64,000 nt of DNA from Deltaproteobacteria bacterium (GTDB taxonomy: Bacteria; Myxococcota_A; UBA9160; JAFDDA01): positions 1-64,000 of the forward strand of contig JAFDDA010000011.1 of NCBI GenBank assembly GCA_019311105.1, given 5' to 3'. The position numbers and the translations under genes are program-made. The notes beneath the pieces are model-generated. The model had not been told where the DNA came from and ran no database searches. It was given only the letters and a program-made list of their open reading frames with translations. Positions 51,105 through 62,000 of this stretch are shown one piece after another (position 1 is the first letter of the stretch; every line of letters begins with the position of its first letter).

Positions 51105-52250
51105 ATGAGCGAAGACGTCTACGTCGTCGGAATCGACATGATCAAGTTCGGCCGCTTCCCGGAGCGCTCGGTCCCGAACCTCGCCGCGGAGTCGGCGCTG
51201 CTGGCCCTCGACGATGCGGGCCTCAAGATCCAGGACATCCAGGCCCTGTGGAGCGGCAACCTCGGCCAAGCCGGTGCGATGGTCGGCCAGCGGATGCTCC
51301 AGGAGATCGGCCAGACCGGCATCCCCGTCGTGAACGTGGCCAACGCGTGCGCCACCGGCGCCACCGCGTTCCGCGACGCGTGGATGAGCGTGAAGGCCGG
51401 CGTCTACGACCTCGTCATGGCCGTCGGCGCCGAGCAGATGGGCAAGGGCCTGCTCGGTGGTGGTGGCGGCGGCAAGGGCATCCCGAAGGAGGGCCTGCTC
51501 GGCTCCGGCCTGATGCCGGCCGTGTTCGCCGAGGCGGGCCACGAGCACAGCGCGAAGTACGGCACGACCTTCGAGCAGTTCGCCAAGGTGTCGGTGAAGA
51601 ACCACCACCACTCGACGCTGAACCCGAAGGCCATGTACCAGAAGGAGACGCCTCTCGAGATGGTGATGGGCTCCGAGATGATCGCCTACCCGAACACGAA
51701 GCTGATGTGCTCGGTGAACGTCGACGGCTCGGCCGCCGCGGTGATCGCCTCCGAGAAGAAGGCGAAGGAGCTCGGCCTGATGGACCGCGCGGTCCGCATC
51801 AAGGCCTCGGCGCTGGCGAGCGACCCCTGGCAGGAGCGCGACCTCGTCATGCCCGACGTCAACACCTGCACCCGCATCGCGGTCAAGAGCGCCTACGAGC
51901 AGGCGGGCTGCGGCCCCGACGACATCGACCTCGTCGAGCTGCACGACTGCTTCGCGACCGCGGAGATCCTCCACTACGAGAACCTCGGCCTGTGCGGCGA
52001 CGGCGAGGCCGGGAAGATGATCGACGAGGGCGCCACCGCGCTCGGCGGCAAGACTCCGGTGAACGTCTCGGGTGGGCTGCTCTCGAAGGGCCACCCCCTC
52101 GGCGCCACCGGCATCGCGAACATCTACGAGGTCTCGACCCATCTGCGTGGCGAAGCCGGGAAGCGCCAGGTCGAGGGCGCCCGTATGGGCATGACCCACG
52201 TGATCGGCCTCGGGTCGGCTTGTGCGATTCATATCTTGGAAAAAGTCTGA
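51105..52250 (+). CDS. Thiolase-like lipid-transfer protein/aldolase (Ltp family)
   Basis: A 381-residue thiolase-superfamily protein of the SCP-x/Ltp type. The active-site cysteine is in NVANACATGATAF; the typical HDCFATAEILHYENLGLCG and SGGLLSKGHPLGATGIA motifs follow. With an adjacent DUF35 partner it fits an aldolase or thiolase that cleaves branched or steroid side-chain acyl-CoAs. The residue differences between Ltp2 aldolases and true thiolases cannot be judged here. Its stop lies in the 27-nt palindrome. Confidence 0.88.
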   Translation: MSEDVYVVGIDMIKFGRFPERSVPNLAAESALLALDDAGLKIQDIQALWSGNLGQAGAMVGQRMLQEIGQTGIPVVNVANACATGATAFRDAWMSVKAGVYDLVMAVGAEQMGKGLLGGGGGGKGIPKEGLLGSGLMPAVFAEAGHEHSAKYGTTFEQFAKVSVKNHHHSTLNPKAMYQKETPLEMVMGSEMIAYPNTKLMCSVNVDGSAAAVIASEKKAKELGLMDRAVRIKASALASDPWQERDLVMPDVNTCTRIAVKSAYEQAGCGPDDIDLVELHDCFATAEILHYENLGLCGDGEAGKMIDEGATALGGKTPVNVSGGLLSKGHPLGATGIANIYEVSTHLRGEAGKRQVEGARMGMTHVIGLGSACAIHILEKV

Positions 52251-52272
52251 TCTGCCCTCAGGGCAGATCAGA
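52246..52272. terminator. 27-nt perfect palindrome at the thiolase 3' end
   Basis: The arms CTGATCTGCCCT and AGGGCAGATCAG pair perfectly around one base, and one further pair closes each side. The element includes the thiolase stop codon. No T-run follows, so a factor-independent terminator is uncertain. Two copies of GGCCTGAC follow at about 52290 and 52315. Confidence 0.6.
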
Positions 52273-52366
52273 AGCCAAGAAGTCTGGCCTGACACTCCAG
52301 AATCCGAACAGCTTGGCCTGACCATCTAGCCGCTTGGCTCCAGCCCAGCTCCCAGAGAGGATTCCC

Positions 52367-53512
52367 ATGCCCGGCCCCCTACAAGGCATCCGCGTCATCG
52401 AAATCGCAGGCATCGGCCCCGGCCCGTTCGCCGCCATGATGCTCGCCGACATGGGCGCAGACGTGCTGCGCATCGATCGCGCCGGCAACGTGAAAGACGA
52501 GATCCCCACCGGCCCGAGCTCCGACCTGCTGGCGCGCGGGCGCCGCAGCGTTGGCATCGACCTGAAACACCCCGAAGGCGTCGAGGCCGTGCTCCGCTTG
52601 GTCGAGCAGGCCGATGTCCTTCAAGAAGGGTTCCGCCCCGGCGTGATGGAGCGGCTCGGCCTCGGGCCCGACGTCGCCCTCGCCCGCAACCCGCGGCTCG
52701 TCTATGGCCGCATGACGGGCTGGGGCCAGGAGGGCCCCCTCTCCCAGGCAGCGGGCCACGACATCAACTACATCGCGCAGTCCGGCGCGCTCGGCATGAT
52801 CGGCCGCAAGGGCGAGCCGCCGCTGCCGCCCCTCAACCTCGTCGGCGACTTCGGCGGCGGTGGGATGTACCTGATCTTCGGCATCGTCTGCGCGCTGCTC
52901 GAACGCGAGCGCTCGGGCCAGGGCCAGGTGGTGGACGCCGCCATGGTGGACGGCGCCGCTTCGCTGACGACCATGTTCTACATGTTCCAAAACATGGGCG
53001 TGTGGAACCCGGAGCGCGGCACCAACGTGCTCGACACCGGGGCCCACTTCTACGAGGTCTATGAGACGAGCGACGGCGAGTACGTGTCGATCGGCTCCAT
53101 CGAGCCCCAGTTCTACCGTGAGCTGCTCGAAAAGACCGGCCTCGCCGACGCCGATCTGCCCCACCAGATGGACCGCACGAACTGGGAGCCCCTGAAGGAT
53201 CGCCTGCGCGCGATCTTCAAGAGCAAGACCCGCGACCAGTGGTGCGAAATCATGGAAGGCAGCGACGTCTGTTTCGCACCCGTGCTCTCCCCCGCCGAGG
53301 CGGTGAAGCACCCGGCCAACACGGCTCGCGACGTCTTCGTCGAGATCGAAGGGATCCACCAGCCGGGCCCAGCGCCGCGCTACAGCCGCACGAAGGCCGA
53401 GATCCAGCGCCCGCCGCCCCACACCGGCGAGCACACCGACGTGGCCCTGGCCGACTGGGGCTTCTCGGGCGAAGAGCTCGGAAAGCTTCGCGAGTCGGGC
53501 GCCATCAAGTAG
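52367..53512 (+). CDS. CaiB/BaiF-type CoA transferase, alpha-methylacyl-CoA racemase-like
   Basis: A 381-residue family III CoA-transferase. [27 protein letters not shown] opens the fold; [37 protein letters not shown] (with the racemase-like histidine and aspartate in GHDINY) and [10 protein letters not shown] follow. The GHDINY region favours alpha-methylacyl-CoA racemase (needed for branched or sterol side chains) over a true transferase. ATG 52367 follows AGAGAGGA. It follows the DUF35-thiolase pair and may share its pathway. Confidence 0.88.
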   Translation: MPGPLQGIRVIEIAGIGPGPFAAMMLADMGADVLRIDRAGNVKDEIPTGPSSDLLARGRRSVGIDLKHPEGVEAVLRLVEQADVLQEGFRPGVMERLGLGPDVALARNPRLVYGRMTGWGQEGPLSQAAGHDINYIAQSGALGMIGRKGEPPLPPLNLVGDFGGGGMYLIFGIVCALLERERSGQGQVVDAAMVDGAASLTTMFYMFQNMGVWNPERGTNVLDTGAHFYEVYETSDGEYVSIGSIEPQFYRELLEKTGLADADLPHQMDRTNWEPLKDRLRAIFKSKTRDQWCEIMEGSDVCFAPVLSPAEAVKHPANTARDVFVEIEGIHQPGPAPRYSRTKAEIQRPPPHTGEHTDVALADWGFSGEELGKLRESGAIK

Positions 53513-53656
53513 CCGCGGCCGGGCCTGCCGCCCCAAGAGCGCGCGTTGCGCCCCTGCTGCGGGCCCGTTGCGCACGGCTGACGGAACCTTCCGCTCGAGG
53601 GGCCTCGGTCCGACAGCCTCACTCAAGGGCATCCCCGCCGCGCCGATGGGCTCTTC

Positions 53657-55114
53657 ATGCCCTCCCCTCGACGGCAAAGGCTCGATCTGCGCGCGCTGCT
53701 CCGCCTGCGCGCGACGCGCATGGTGCTGCTCGGCGGCGTCCTCGTCGGCATCGCCCTGGCGATCTCGGCTGCGCTCACGCTCTCCCATGCCCTTTCGCCG
53801 GAGGCCTTTGCCGCCATGGCGGGCGAAGGCTTCGAGCGCGAGATCCACGTCGAGCGCGTCCAACTCGAGCTCGGGCGCACGGTGCGGCTCCGCATCGAGG
53901 GGATCCAGATCGAGGGCCTCGGCAGCGCCGCCGCCGCCGAGATCGAGTTGCGCCGACGTCCCTTGATTCACGGCAAGCTGCGCGCCCGGGTCGTGCGTTT
54001 CGAAGACCCGAAGATCGTGCTGCACCGGGGCCCAGGGGGCGAGTTCCTTCCCGTCTTCCAACCGGGCGAGGGGGGCAACCTCTCGGACCTCCCGGCCTTC
54101 GAGGCCGGCGGAGGCGAGATCCGCATCGTCCAGGGCGCGAAGCTCACCGCCGTCGTACGTTTGAAGACCCTGACCCTCGGCCGATTCGACGCCGACCACT
54201 CGGCGCCACTCGTCCTCTCGGGCAACGCCACCGGCGGCGACGGCCGCTGGCATACCCACCCCCTGCAAGTCCGCGGGCGGCTCGTCCAGACGCCGGAACG
54301 AATCGAACTGTTGGATGGCTTCGCGCGTGCGCGCCGCGTCGGCGCGGTCTGGTGGTCGGGCCGCGACGCCCGCGCGCGCTTCATCTACCGCGATGGCCGT
54401 CTTGAGATCGCGTCGCTCGACGTGCGCGGTTTCGGGGGCAACTGGCACGTGAGCGGCGTCGCCTGGCTGCGGGGTGGCATGCGGCTCGACCTGGCGACCC
54501 GGGTCGACGGCGTCGACTTCGCCTCCTTGCTCTCGGCGCTCGACGGCCGCGGGCCCGAGACCGACGCCGACCTCGGAACGTTGCGCATGCGTTGGGATCC
54601 CTTGCGGGTCCCCTGGCGCGGAGGCCCGCGCTTCGAAGAAGGGAACGGGGTCGGTCACCTGCGCGTCACCGGGGGGAGGTTGCCCGGGACGTCGCTCCTC
54701 GGGTCGTGGGTCGGGCTCGAACCGGAGCCGACGCCGGTGGAATCCTTCTCGGCACTCACACAGCTGCACGACGCTCGCCTTCACAGCGATGCACTCCGGC
54801 TCGTGACAGGCGACTACACCCTCGAAGCCCAGGGGAGCGTGGGGCTCGATCGCACGGTGGCCCTGGAGGGCCGCCTGGATCTGGCGGGGGATCTTCTGCT
54901 CCCGAAGGGGGCCACGTTGTTGCCCACCGTCCCGGTCACGATCGGCGGGCTGCTTCCTCACCCAGACATCGATGCACACGTCTCGCGCCTGCCGGGCGGC
55001 GCCGTCACCGGTGCGGTTCAGAAGGTCGGCGGTGTGATTGGGGCGGCGGGCAGAAAAGTCGGGGGTGGCCTGGGCGCCGCGGGCCAGAAGATCGGCGACG
55101 CGCTCGGGCGCTAG
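53657..55114 (+). CDS. AsmA-like/DUF3971-type envelope protein
   Basis: A 485-residue protein. A signal anchor (MVLLGGVLVGIALAISAALTLSHAL) lies near residue 25. A repetitive beta-rich domain follows (for example HVERVQLELGRTVRLRIEGIQIEGLGSA, LRVTGGRLPGTSLL), as in AsmA and DUF3971 proteins that move or organise envelope lipids. The C-terminus has repeated glycine-rich segments (VGGVIGAAGRKVGGGLGAAGQKIG). ATG 53657. Function is likely envelope maintenance; no partner is adjacent. Confidence 0.7.
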   Translation: MPSPRRQRLDLRALLRLRATRMVLLGGVLVGIALAISAALTLSHALSPEAFAAMAGEGFEREIHVERVQLELGRTVRLRIEGIQIEGLGSAAAAEIELRRRPLIHGKLRARVVRFEDPKIVLHRGPGGEFLPVFQPGEGGNLSDLPAFEAGGGEIRIVQGAKLTAVVRLKTLTLGRFDADHSAPLVLSGNATGGDGRWHTHPLQVRGRLVQTPERIELLDGFARARRVGAVWWSGRDARARFIYRDGRLEIASLDVRGFGGNWHVSGVAWLRGGMRLDLATRVDGVDFASLLSALDGRGPETDADLGTLRMRWDPLRVPWRGGPRFEEGNGVGHLRVTGGRLPGTSLLGSWVGLEPEPTPVESFSALTQLHDARLHSDALRLVTGDYTLEAQGSVGLDRTVALEGRLDLAGDLLLPKGATLLPTVPVTIGGLLPHPDIDAHVSRLPGGAVTGAVQKVGGVIGAAGRKVGGGLGAAGQKIGDALGR

Positions 55115-55134
55115 TCGCCCGGGATCCCGCGCGA

Positions 55135-55782
55135 CTAGCGGCGACGCAGAGCGAGGAACGCCGGGAGGCTCGCTGCGAACAGCAGTGCCACGCCGGGTGC
55201 CGGAACGAGCGCGAAGTCGCTGCCGGCGCCGTCCGCGAAGTCGCTGCCGGCGCCGTCCGGGATCGCCTGGAAGCGAACCCCGAAATCGCTGGGCCCGCTG
55301 GCGCCATCTTCCAACTCGCCGAGGAAGTCGTCCGCGGTCAGCCCGCCGAGCGTCCCGGTGAAAGTGAACGTGAACGTCGCGGTGGTACCAATCGCGAATC
55401 CATCATTCGGGGAGCCCCCCGCGATGTTGGGGCCCGTGCCCGCACCGATTTCGAACAGGTAGCCGCCCGGGGCGTTGCCCGGCGGAAGCAGGAAGGCCCA
55501 GGCGGAGTCGTCGAGGGTGCCCGAGGCGCTGAAGCCTGAGACGCCGGTCACCTCATCGGGAAGGTTGAAGGCGAAGCCCGTCACCACGGCCGCGGTCACG
55601 GCGACCGCATTCGCGGTGTTCTCGATCGTAATGGTCAGGGTGTCGCTGCCGTTCCAGAGGAGGTCGACCTCTGCGCTGACGTCGGCGCCGTAATTCTGGC
55701 CCGTCACGGTCAGAGCCGAGGCCGGGCTCGCGAATGCGAGAGTGACCACGAGGGCAGCGAAGAAGCGATGTGCGAAGAACAC
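55135..55782 (-). CDS. Secreted PEP-CTERM-like protein
   Basis: A 215-residue secreted protein. A signal peptide (ALVVTLAFASPASA) is followed by a beta-rich, serine/threonine/glycine-rich body. The C-terminus LVPAPGVALLFAASLPAFLALRRR is a PEP-CTERM-type sorting tail: P-x-P, hydrophobic helix, arginine end (here PAPG in place of PEPG). A 24-base tandem duplication at 55211-55258 encodes a repeat DGAGSDFA twice before the tail. It should be processed by exosortase and exported to the outer surface; no exosortase gene is in the window. Confidence 0.75.
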   Translation of the reverse strand: MFFAHRFFAALVVTLAFASPASALTVTGQNYGADVSAEVDLLWNGSDTLTITIENTANAVAVTAAVVTGFAFNLPDEVTGVSGFSASGTLDDSAWAFLLPPGNAPGGYLFEIGAGTGPNIAGGSPNDGFAIGTTATFTFTFTGTLGGLTADDFLGELEDGASGPSDFGVRFQAIPDGAGSDFADGAGSDFALVPAPGVALLFAASLPAFLALRRR

Positions 55783-55893
55783 GGGGAGCTCCAGTGAGAC
55801 TCCCCTTCCCGAGGATGAGTAACCGCTGACCCCCCAAAAGTGTCATCGCGATCGAATAGATGGCCCGCTAAAAGGTTCGAAATTTCGTAGGGT

Positions 55894-57255
55894 TTACGCC
55901 ACGATGGGCTGTGCTTCCGCGAGGCTGCTCGGGCCGCGGGTCCGGATCCAGAGCACCAGCGCACTGGCCACCACGGCCAGGCCGAGGAAGAGGCCCCACC
56001 AGATTCCGGCCAAGCCCCAGCCCTGCCGCAGGGCGAGCCAGGTGCCGAGCGGGAGGCCGAGCCCCCAGTAGGCCACGAGGTTGAACCAAGCCACCGGGCG
56101 CGTGCGGCCCATGCCGCGCAGGACCCCGCAGCCCACAACCTGGACGCCGTCGAAGATCTGGAAGGCCGCCGCGATCGGGAAGATCGAGGCGGACAGCGCC
56201 ACCACCTCGAGATCGGTCGTCAGGACCTTCGGCAGCTCGTTGCGGAACGCGATGAAGAGGATTGCTGCGACACTCATCACGCCCGCCCCCATGGCGAAGG
56301 CGAGCCAGGCGGCGCGTTGCGCGCGGTCGGGCTCGCGCGCGCCCAGCAGGTTGCCCACCCGGGTGGCTGCGGCCTGGGAGATGCCGAGCGGCATCATGAA
56401 CGAGAGGGCCGCGAAGTTGAGCGTGACCTGGTGGGCCGCGATGGCCGTGGCGCCGATCCAGCCCGCCACCAGGGTGGAGCCCGAGAAGGCGAGGATCTCG
56501 AGCGCCATCTGCAGCGACACGGGCCAGCCGAGGTGGAGGATCTGCCGCAAGCCCCGGCCCTCGATCGCCTCCCACGACCACGGCACCCATGCCCCTTCGA
56601 GGAGGTCGGCGGCGCGCACGAACCAGACCAGCAGGCCAAGCATCACGGCGCGGTTCAGGGCGGTGGCGATCCCCGCGCCTTCGAGGCCGAGGGCGGGCGC
56701 GCCGAGGTGGCCGAAGATCAGCACCCAGTTCAAGAACACGTTGCTGACGTTCGCGATCAGGGTGGCCCACATGGCCGGCCGCATGATCTCGCGCCCTTGA
56801 AGCTGTTGGCGCAATGCCGTGAAGCAGAGGAAGAAGATGATGCTCGGGATCTGGACGCGGACGTAGCCGCGAGCCGCTTCCACGAGCCGAGGCTCCTGGC
56901 GCAGCTGTTCGAGCACCGGACCGACGGCAGCCCAGACGGCGCCCACGACGAGTGACATCAGGACCGCGAGTACGAGCCCCCGCTGGAGCGCGATGCCGGC
57001 GGTGCGCCCATCGCCGCGGCCGTGGGCGTGGCTGACGATCGGGTCCATTCCCATGAGCAGGCCGTTGGTCGACAGCAACGTGAAGTAGACGAACGCGTTG
57101 CCGATGGAGGCTGCAGCGAGAGCATCGACGCTGACACGCCCGACCATCGCCGTGTCGACCATCCCCATCATCATGGTGCCGACCTGTGCGGCGGCAACGG
57201 GCAAGGAAAGACGCACGAGGGTGCGGGCCTCGTCTCGGAGGGGCGGTGCGTCCAT
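55894..57255 (-). CDS. MATE-family efflux transporter
   Basis: A 453-residue inner-membrane antiporter with twelve hydrophobic segments. Typical sequences are LSLPVAAAQVGTMMMGMVDTAMVGRV near the start, ASIGNAFVYFTLLSTNGLLMG, and the second-half repeat ILHLGWPVSLQMALEILAFSG. ATG 57255 (MDAPPLRDE) is preferred to the track start at 57390. It is the second MATE gene of the window and is divergent from the P450 gene. Substrate unknown. Confidence 0.88.
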   Translation of the reverse strand: MDAPPLRDEARTLVRLSLPVAAAQVGTMMMGMVDTAMVGRVSVDALAAASIGNAFVYFTLLSTNGLLMGMDPIVSHAHGRGDGRTAGIALQRGLVLAVLMSLVVGAVWAAVGPVLEQLRQEPRLVEAARGYVRVQIPSIIFFLCFTALRQQLQGREIMRPAMWATLIANVSNVFLNWVLIFGHLGAPALGLEGAGIATALNRAVMLGLLVWFVRAADLLEGAWVPWSWEAIEGRGLRQILHLGWPVSLQMALEILAFSGSTLVAGWIGATAIAAHQVTLNFAALSFMMPLGISQAAATRVGNLLGAREPDRAQRAAWLAFAMGAGVMSVAAILFIAFRNELPKVLTTDLEVVALSASIFPIAAAFQIFDGVQVVGCGVLRGMGRTRPVAWFNLVAYWGLGLPLGTWLALRQGWGLAGIWWGLFLGLAVVASALVLWIRTRGPSSLAEAQPIVA

Positions 57256-57542
57256 GCGGGTCCTCGGGCGGGCTCGCCACTGTAGGGCAGCATCCGTGTG
57301 ATAGGCGTGCTTCGCCAAAGACCGGCGAACGTGGAGTGCGACCCCCTGCGCGGGTTCGGATGGAAAGTCTAGCTGGGACAACGGCCACATTTCTCAGGCC
57401 GCCGCGTTGAGCGGCCTGGCCGAGAGCCCGCCAACCTGCATGGAAGACGAACCCGCAGCCGCGCGCTGCTGTGCGGACGCACGTTGAAAGCGTGCGTGTG
57501 CCAGATGATGTGTTCGGCCACTTCGGATAGGATCGGAGCCCC

Positions 57543-58874
57543 ATGACCGCCGAAGTCACCTCCTCCGCCCTCCGCGAGATCCCTCGCGGCAGCCTCCTCG
57601 AAGCCCTCGGGCGGATGCGCCGCATGCGAAGCCGCACGCTCGAAGTCTGTCGCCAGAGCCACGAACGCTACGGCACGGCCGTGATGCAGAGCGCGGGCGC
57701 ATTCAAGATCATCAACCTGTTCGGCCCGGACGCGAACCACTTCGTGATGGTCGACCGCGAGGGCAACCTCTCGGCCAAACGTGCCTGGGACGGCATCATG
57801 GGCCGCGTCTTCGGCGGTGGCTTGCTCTTGCGCGACGGAGACGAGCACAAACACCACCGACGGATCATGCAGAACGCATTCCGCAAGAGCGCGATCCGTG
57901 GCTACTCCGAGCTCATGGGCCCACGCATCGCCGAAGGGCTCGATGCCTGGGAGCCCGGCCGGATGGACGCCTTCCCTGCGTTCAAGCGCCTCACCCTCGA
58001 CCTTGCCTGCTCGGTCTTCCTCGGCCTCGAACTGTCGAGAGAAGAGGCCGAGCGGGTCCAGGGCGCCTTCGAAGCGGCGGTCGCCGCCTCGATGTCGGTC
58101 GTGCGTCTGCCGATTCCCGGGCTCGAGTTCCAGCGCGGCCTGCGCGGGCGCGCCTACCTCGAACGCTTCTTCCGCGAGCTGCTGCCTGAGAAGCGCGACT
58201 CGAGCGCCCATGACATGTTCTCCGCCCTGTGCCGCGCCGAGAACGAAGAGGGCGAGCGACTCTCGGACCGCGAGATCGTCGATCACATGATCTTCCTCCT
58301 GATGGCCGCCCACGACACGACGACCAGCGCGCTCACCTCGCTCGTCTATGAGTTGGCGGCCCACCCGGAGTGGCAGGGGCGGATCCGCGATGAGTGCCAG
58401 GCCCTCGATGGCCCGCATCTCGACTACGGAGACCTCGGTCGCGTCCCCAACATTGCCTTGGCCATGCACGAGACACTGCGCCGATACCCCCCGCTGTCGA
58501 CGGTCCCGCGCATGGCCGAGCGCGACTGCAGTTTCGATGGGTACGCGATCCCGAAGGGCGCCCTCGTCGTGTGCTTCCCGATCCACACGCATCACATGGA
58601 AGAGTGGTGGGACGAACCCTTCCGTTGGGACCCGGATCGCTTCAGCGAGCCCCGCCTCGAACAGCGGCGCCACACCCACTCCTACGTGCCCTTCAGCGGC
58701 GGCGCCCATGTCTGCATGGGCCTTCGCTTCGCGGAGATGCAGGTGCGCAGCGTCCTCTTCCAACTCGTGCGGCGTTTCCGTTGGAGCGTGCCCGACGGCT
58801 ACGAGATGCCGGTGCAGCAGGCCCCAATCTCGAAGCCGATGGACGGCCTCCCCATCCAGCTCGATCACGTCTGA
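57543..58874 (+). CDS. Cytochrome P450
   Basis: A 443-residue P450 monooxygenase. The I-helix oxygen-activation motif is AAHDTTTSA near residue 260, the K-helix E-x2-R is ETLRRYP near residue 310, and the haem loop is FSGGAHVCMG near residue 380 with the cysteine ligand. There is no N-terminal membrane anchor, so it is soluble. It needs a ferredoxin/reductase that is not in the window. The substrate is unknown; the acyl-CoA genes nearby suggest a lipid or sterol. Confidence 0.92.
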   Translation: MTAEVTSSALREIPRGSLLEALGRMRRMRSRTLEVCRQSHERYGTAVMQSAGAFKIINLFGPDANHFVMVDREGNLSAKRAWDGIMGRVFGGGLLLRDGDEHKHHRRIMQNAFRKSAIRGYSELMGPRIAEGLDAWEPGRMDAFPAFKRLTLDLACSVFLGLELSREEAERVQGAFEAAVAASMSVVRLPIPGLEFQRGLRGRAYLERFFRELLPEKRDSSAHDMFSALCRAENEEGERLSDREIVDHMIFLLMAAHDTTTSALTSLVYELAAHPEWQGRIRDECQALDGPHLDYGDLGRVPNIALAMHETLRRYPPLSTVPRMAERDCSFDGYAIPKGALVVCFPIHTHHMEEWWDEPFRWDPDRFSEPRLEQRRHTHSYVPFSGGAHVCMGLRFAEMQVRSVLFQLVRRFRWSVPDGYEMPVQQAPISKPMDGLPIQLDHV

Positions 58875-59080
58875 AGCCGGGCTCGTCGCTCGCGCTGCCT
58901 CGATGATGCGTGCGCCCCGCGCTCAGGCTGCCGATGGCCTGCGCATTCCCGACACGAGCCCCTCGACGCGCGTCACCTCGCCGACCTCGAGCACGACTCA
59001 CACCCGGAGCCTTGTCTTCCCAGGGGGCCCGGGTGGAACGCGGATTCGGAACGACGATCGTGGGTCGAGGCCCGCTGCCG

Positions 59081-62000
59081 ATGGGCATGCGCTGGCCCCA
59101 CCCTGGACGTCCGCTCCTCGTCGTGTTGGGCCTGCTGCTCCTTGCCACCGCCGTTCGCACCGAGATCCGCACGAGCCGCGTGCAGGCCACCATCGCGGCG
59201 AGCCTCGCCGAGCGCGTCGACTTCGAGGTCCTGGGCGGCAAGAACCCCGCCGGGCCTCCGCCCGCCCTCGGCCCCTTCGACGAGCGCCTCGGGTACACGC
59301 GGCTCGCGGAAAGCATCTCGCGCCTGGAATCCGCCGGCTACCGGGTGACGGCACAGGCACGGCCCACGGCGCGCGCCGAACGTCTCGCAGCCCTCGGCAT
59401 CCCGGCCGTCTTCCACGAGAAGACCCGCGCGGGGCTGCGCGTCGTGGATCGGAACGGAGCGATGCTCTCCCAGGCGCTCCACCCGAGCCGGGCCTTCGCG
59501 AGCTTCGACGACATCCCGCGGACGATGGTGGACACGCTTCTCTTCATCGAGAACCGCGAACTGCTGGCGCCGGGCTTTCGTCATCGGAGCCCCGTGATCG
59601 AATGGCCGCGCCTCGCCCACGCGGCCTGGCTCCAACTGCTGCCGCGGGGCGATGCCCGCCGGCCGGGCGGGAGCACCCTGGCCGTCCAGCTCGAGAAATA
59701 TCGCCACTCACCCGGCGGGATGACGACGTCGGCCGGCGAGAAGCTCCGGCAGATCGCAGCGGCGACGTTGCGCAGCTATCACGATGGCCCGGACACGGTG
59801 AAGGTGCGGCGGCGGATCGTGGCCGACTACATCAACACCGTGCCCCTCGCCGCGCGCGCGGGTTTCGGGGAGGTCCACGGCATCCCCGATGGTCTCGCCG
59901 CCTGGTTCGGCGTGGGCTTCGAAGCCACCGCCCGCGCCCTCGAGGAAGGCCCGCCCGAGGCGCGTGCGCTGGCGTTCCGGCGCACGCTGGCCCTCTTCCT
60001 CGCACAGCGCAGGCCCTCGCACTATCTGCGCGCCGGCCGCGACGACCTCGAAGCACTCGTCGACTCCTACCTCCCACGCCTTGCCGATGCCGGCGTCATC
60101 GGCCCGGATCTGCACCGAGCGGCAGCCGACACCCGCGTCGGTTTCCTCGATGGAAAACCCGGGATGGGGCGAGGTGGTTTCGTCGAGCACAAGGCGGTGG
60201 ATGCGGCCCGCAACGAGCTCGTCAGGCAACTCGGTCTCTCGGGAACCTACGACCTCGACCGCATGGATCTGACGGTCGCGACGACCCTCGATGCGGAAGC
60301 CCAGGCGCGGGTGAATGCGGTCCTCGCCGACCTGCGCGACCCGGCTGGCCTCGGCGCACGCCTCCGCCAGCCTCGGCTCGTCGAATTCGGCGACCCCGCC
60401 GAGGTCGTCTACTCCTTCCTCCTCTATGAACGCCGGGGCAACGCGAACCTGCTCCGCGTCCAGGCCGACACGCTCGAGCAGCCCTTCAATGTGAACGAGG
60501 GGATGAAGCTCGACCTCGGTTCGACCGCGAAGCTTCGAACGCTGGTCCACTACCTCGAACTCGTATCCGATGCCTTCGACACGCACGCCGGCAAGACGCG
60601 CGCGGAGCTCGCCGCAACGGCGGTCCACCCCCGCGACGGGCTCTCGCTCTTCGTCGTCCAGGCCCTTCGAGCCCAGCCCCACCTCGATCTCGACGATTTG
60701 ATCGATCTCGCCCTCGACCGGCCCATCTCGGCGCGGCCGAGCCGCTTCTACACGGGCGGCGGCTCCCACCGCTTCGGAAACTACGAGCCGGACTTCGATG
60801 CCTCCTTCGTCTCGCTGCGGACGGCCCTGCGCCACTCGGTGAACCTCCCGTTCGTGCGGCTGATGCGGGAGATCGTCGGCCACCTTTCCTTCCGCCCGGG
60901 CGGCCCAGGCGGCCAGAGCCTCGACGACCGCAGCGACCCGCGCCGCAAGCCGCTGCTCGAGCGCTTCGCCGAGCGCGAGAGCCTGCAATTCCTGAACGGC
61001 TTCGTGCCGCGCTACCGCGACCGCTCCCCCGCCGAGCGCGAGGCAGAGCTGGCGCGGCGCTCGCGCCCCGGCCCCTTCCGTCTCTCGGTCGTCTATCGCT
61101 GGCTCCATCCGGACGGCGAGACGGCCGACTTGCATCGATTCTTGTCCCGGCAGCTGCCCGGAAAGCGCTTCGAAGGGGACGACGTTCGACGCTGGCACCG
61201 TCAGGCGGGGCCGCGGCTACGACTTGCGGATCGGGCCTTCCTGACGGGGCTCCACCCGATCGAGCTGTGGCTCGTGCGCCACTGGAACGCCCACCCCGGC
61301 GCCGACGCCCGCGAACTCGAGGTGGCGAGCGCGCCCACGCGGCGCGACGCCTACGCATGGCTCTTCCGAGGGCGACGACGCGCCCAGGATCTCCGCATCC
61401 GAGCCGAACTCGAACGCGATGCGTTCGCCGAGATCCATGCCGCCTGGGCCCGCACGGGATACCCCTTCGAGACACTCGTCCCCTCCCTGGCCACGGCGAT
61501 CGGTTCTTCCGCCGACCGGCCGGCCGCCTTGGCCCAGCTCCTTGGCATCCTCCAGAACGATGGCCTTCGGCTCGCATCTCGGCGGATCGACGAGATCCGG
61601 CTCGCAGCCGACACCCCCTATGAAGCCCGGCTCGAAGCGCAAGATGCGAAGCCCGAGCGCGTGCTGCGCAGCGAGGTGGCGCGGGCAGTTCGCGCCGCCC
61701 TGGTCGACGTCGTCGAAAACGGGACCGCGCGGCGGGCCCGCGGCGCGCTGCGAGCGCCCAACGGCGAGCCCTTCTCGATCGGCGCCAAGACCGGGACCGG
61801 GGACGACCGGCGAAAGCGGTTCGCGAGCGACGGTCGGCTCCTTTCCGCTGAAGTCGTGAGCCGGTCTGCGACCCTCGCCTTCCTCGTGGGCGATCGACAC
61901 TTCGGCGTGTTGACGGCCTACGTCGAAGGCCCCGCTGCGGAAGGCTACGGGTTCACGAGCAGCCTACCGGCCCAGGCCCTCCGCTACCTGGCACCGGCCA

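Noticed and set aside
52379-54979. 866-residue minus-strand ORF
   Set aside because: Antisense to the racemase-like and AsmA-like genes; no recognisable domains.
55868-57637. 589-residue minus-strand ORF
   Set aside because: Frame-shifted shadow of the second MATE gene; the true frame is 55894-57255.
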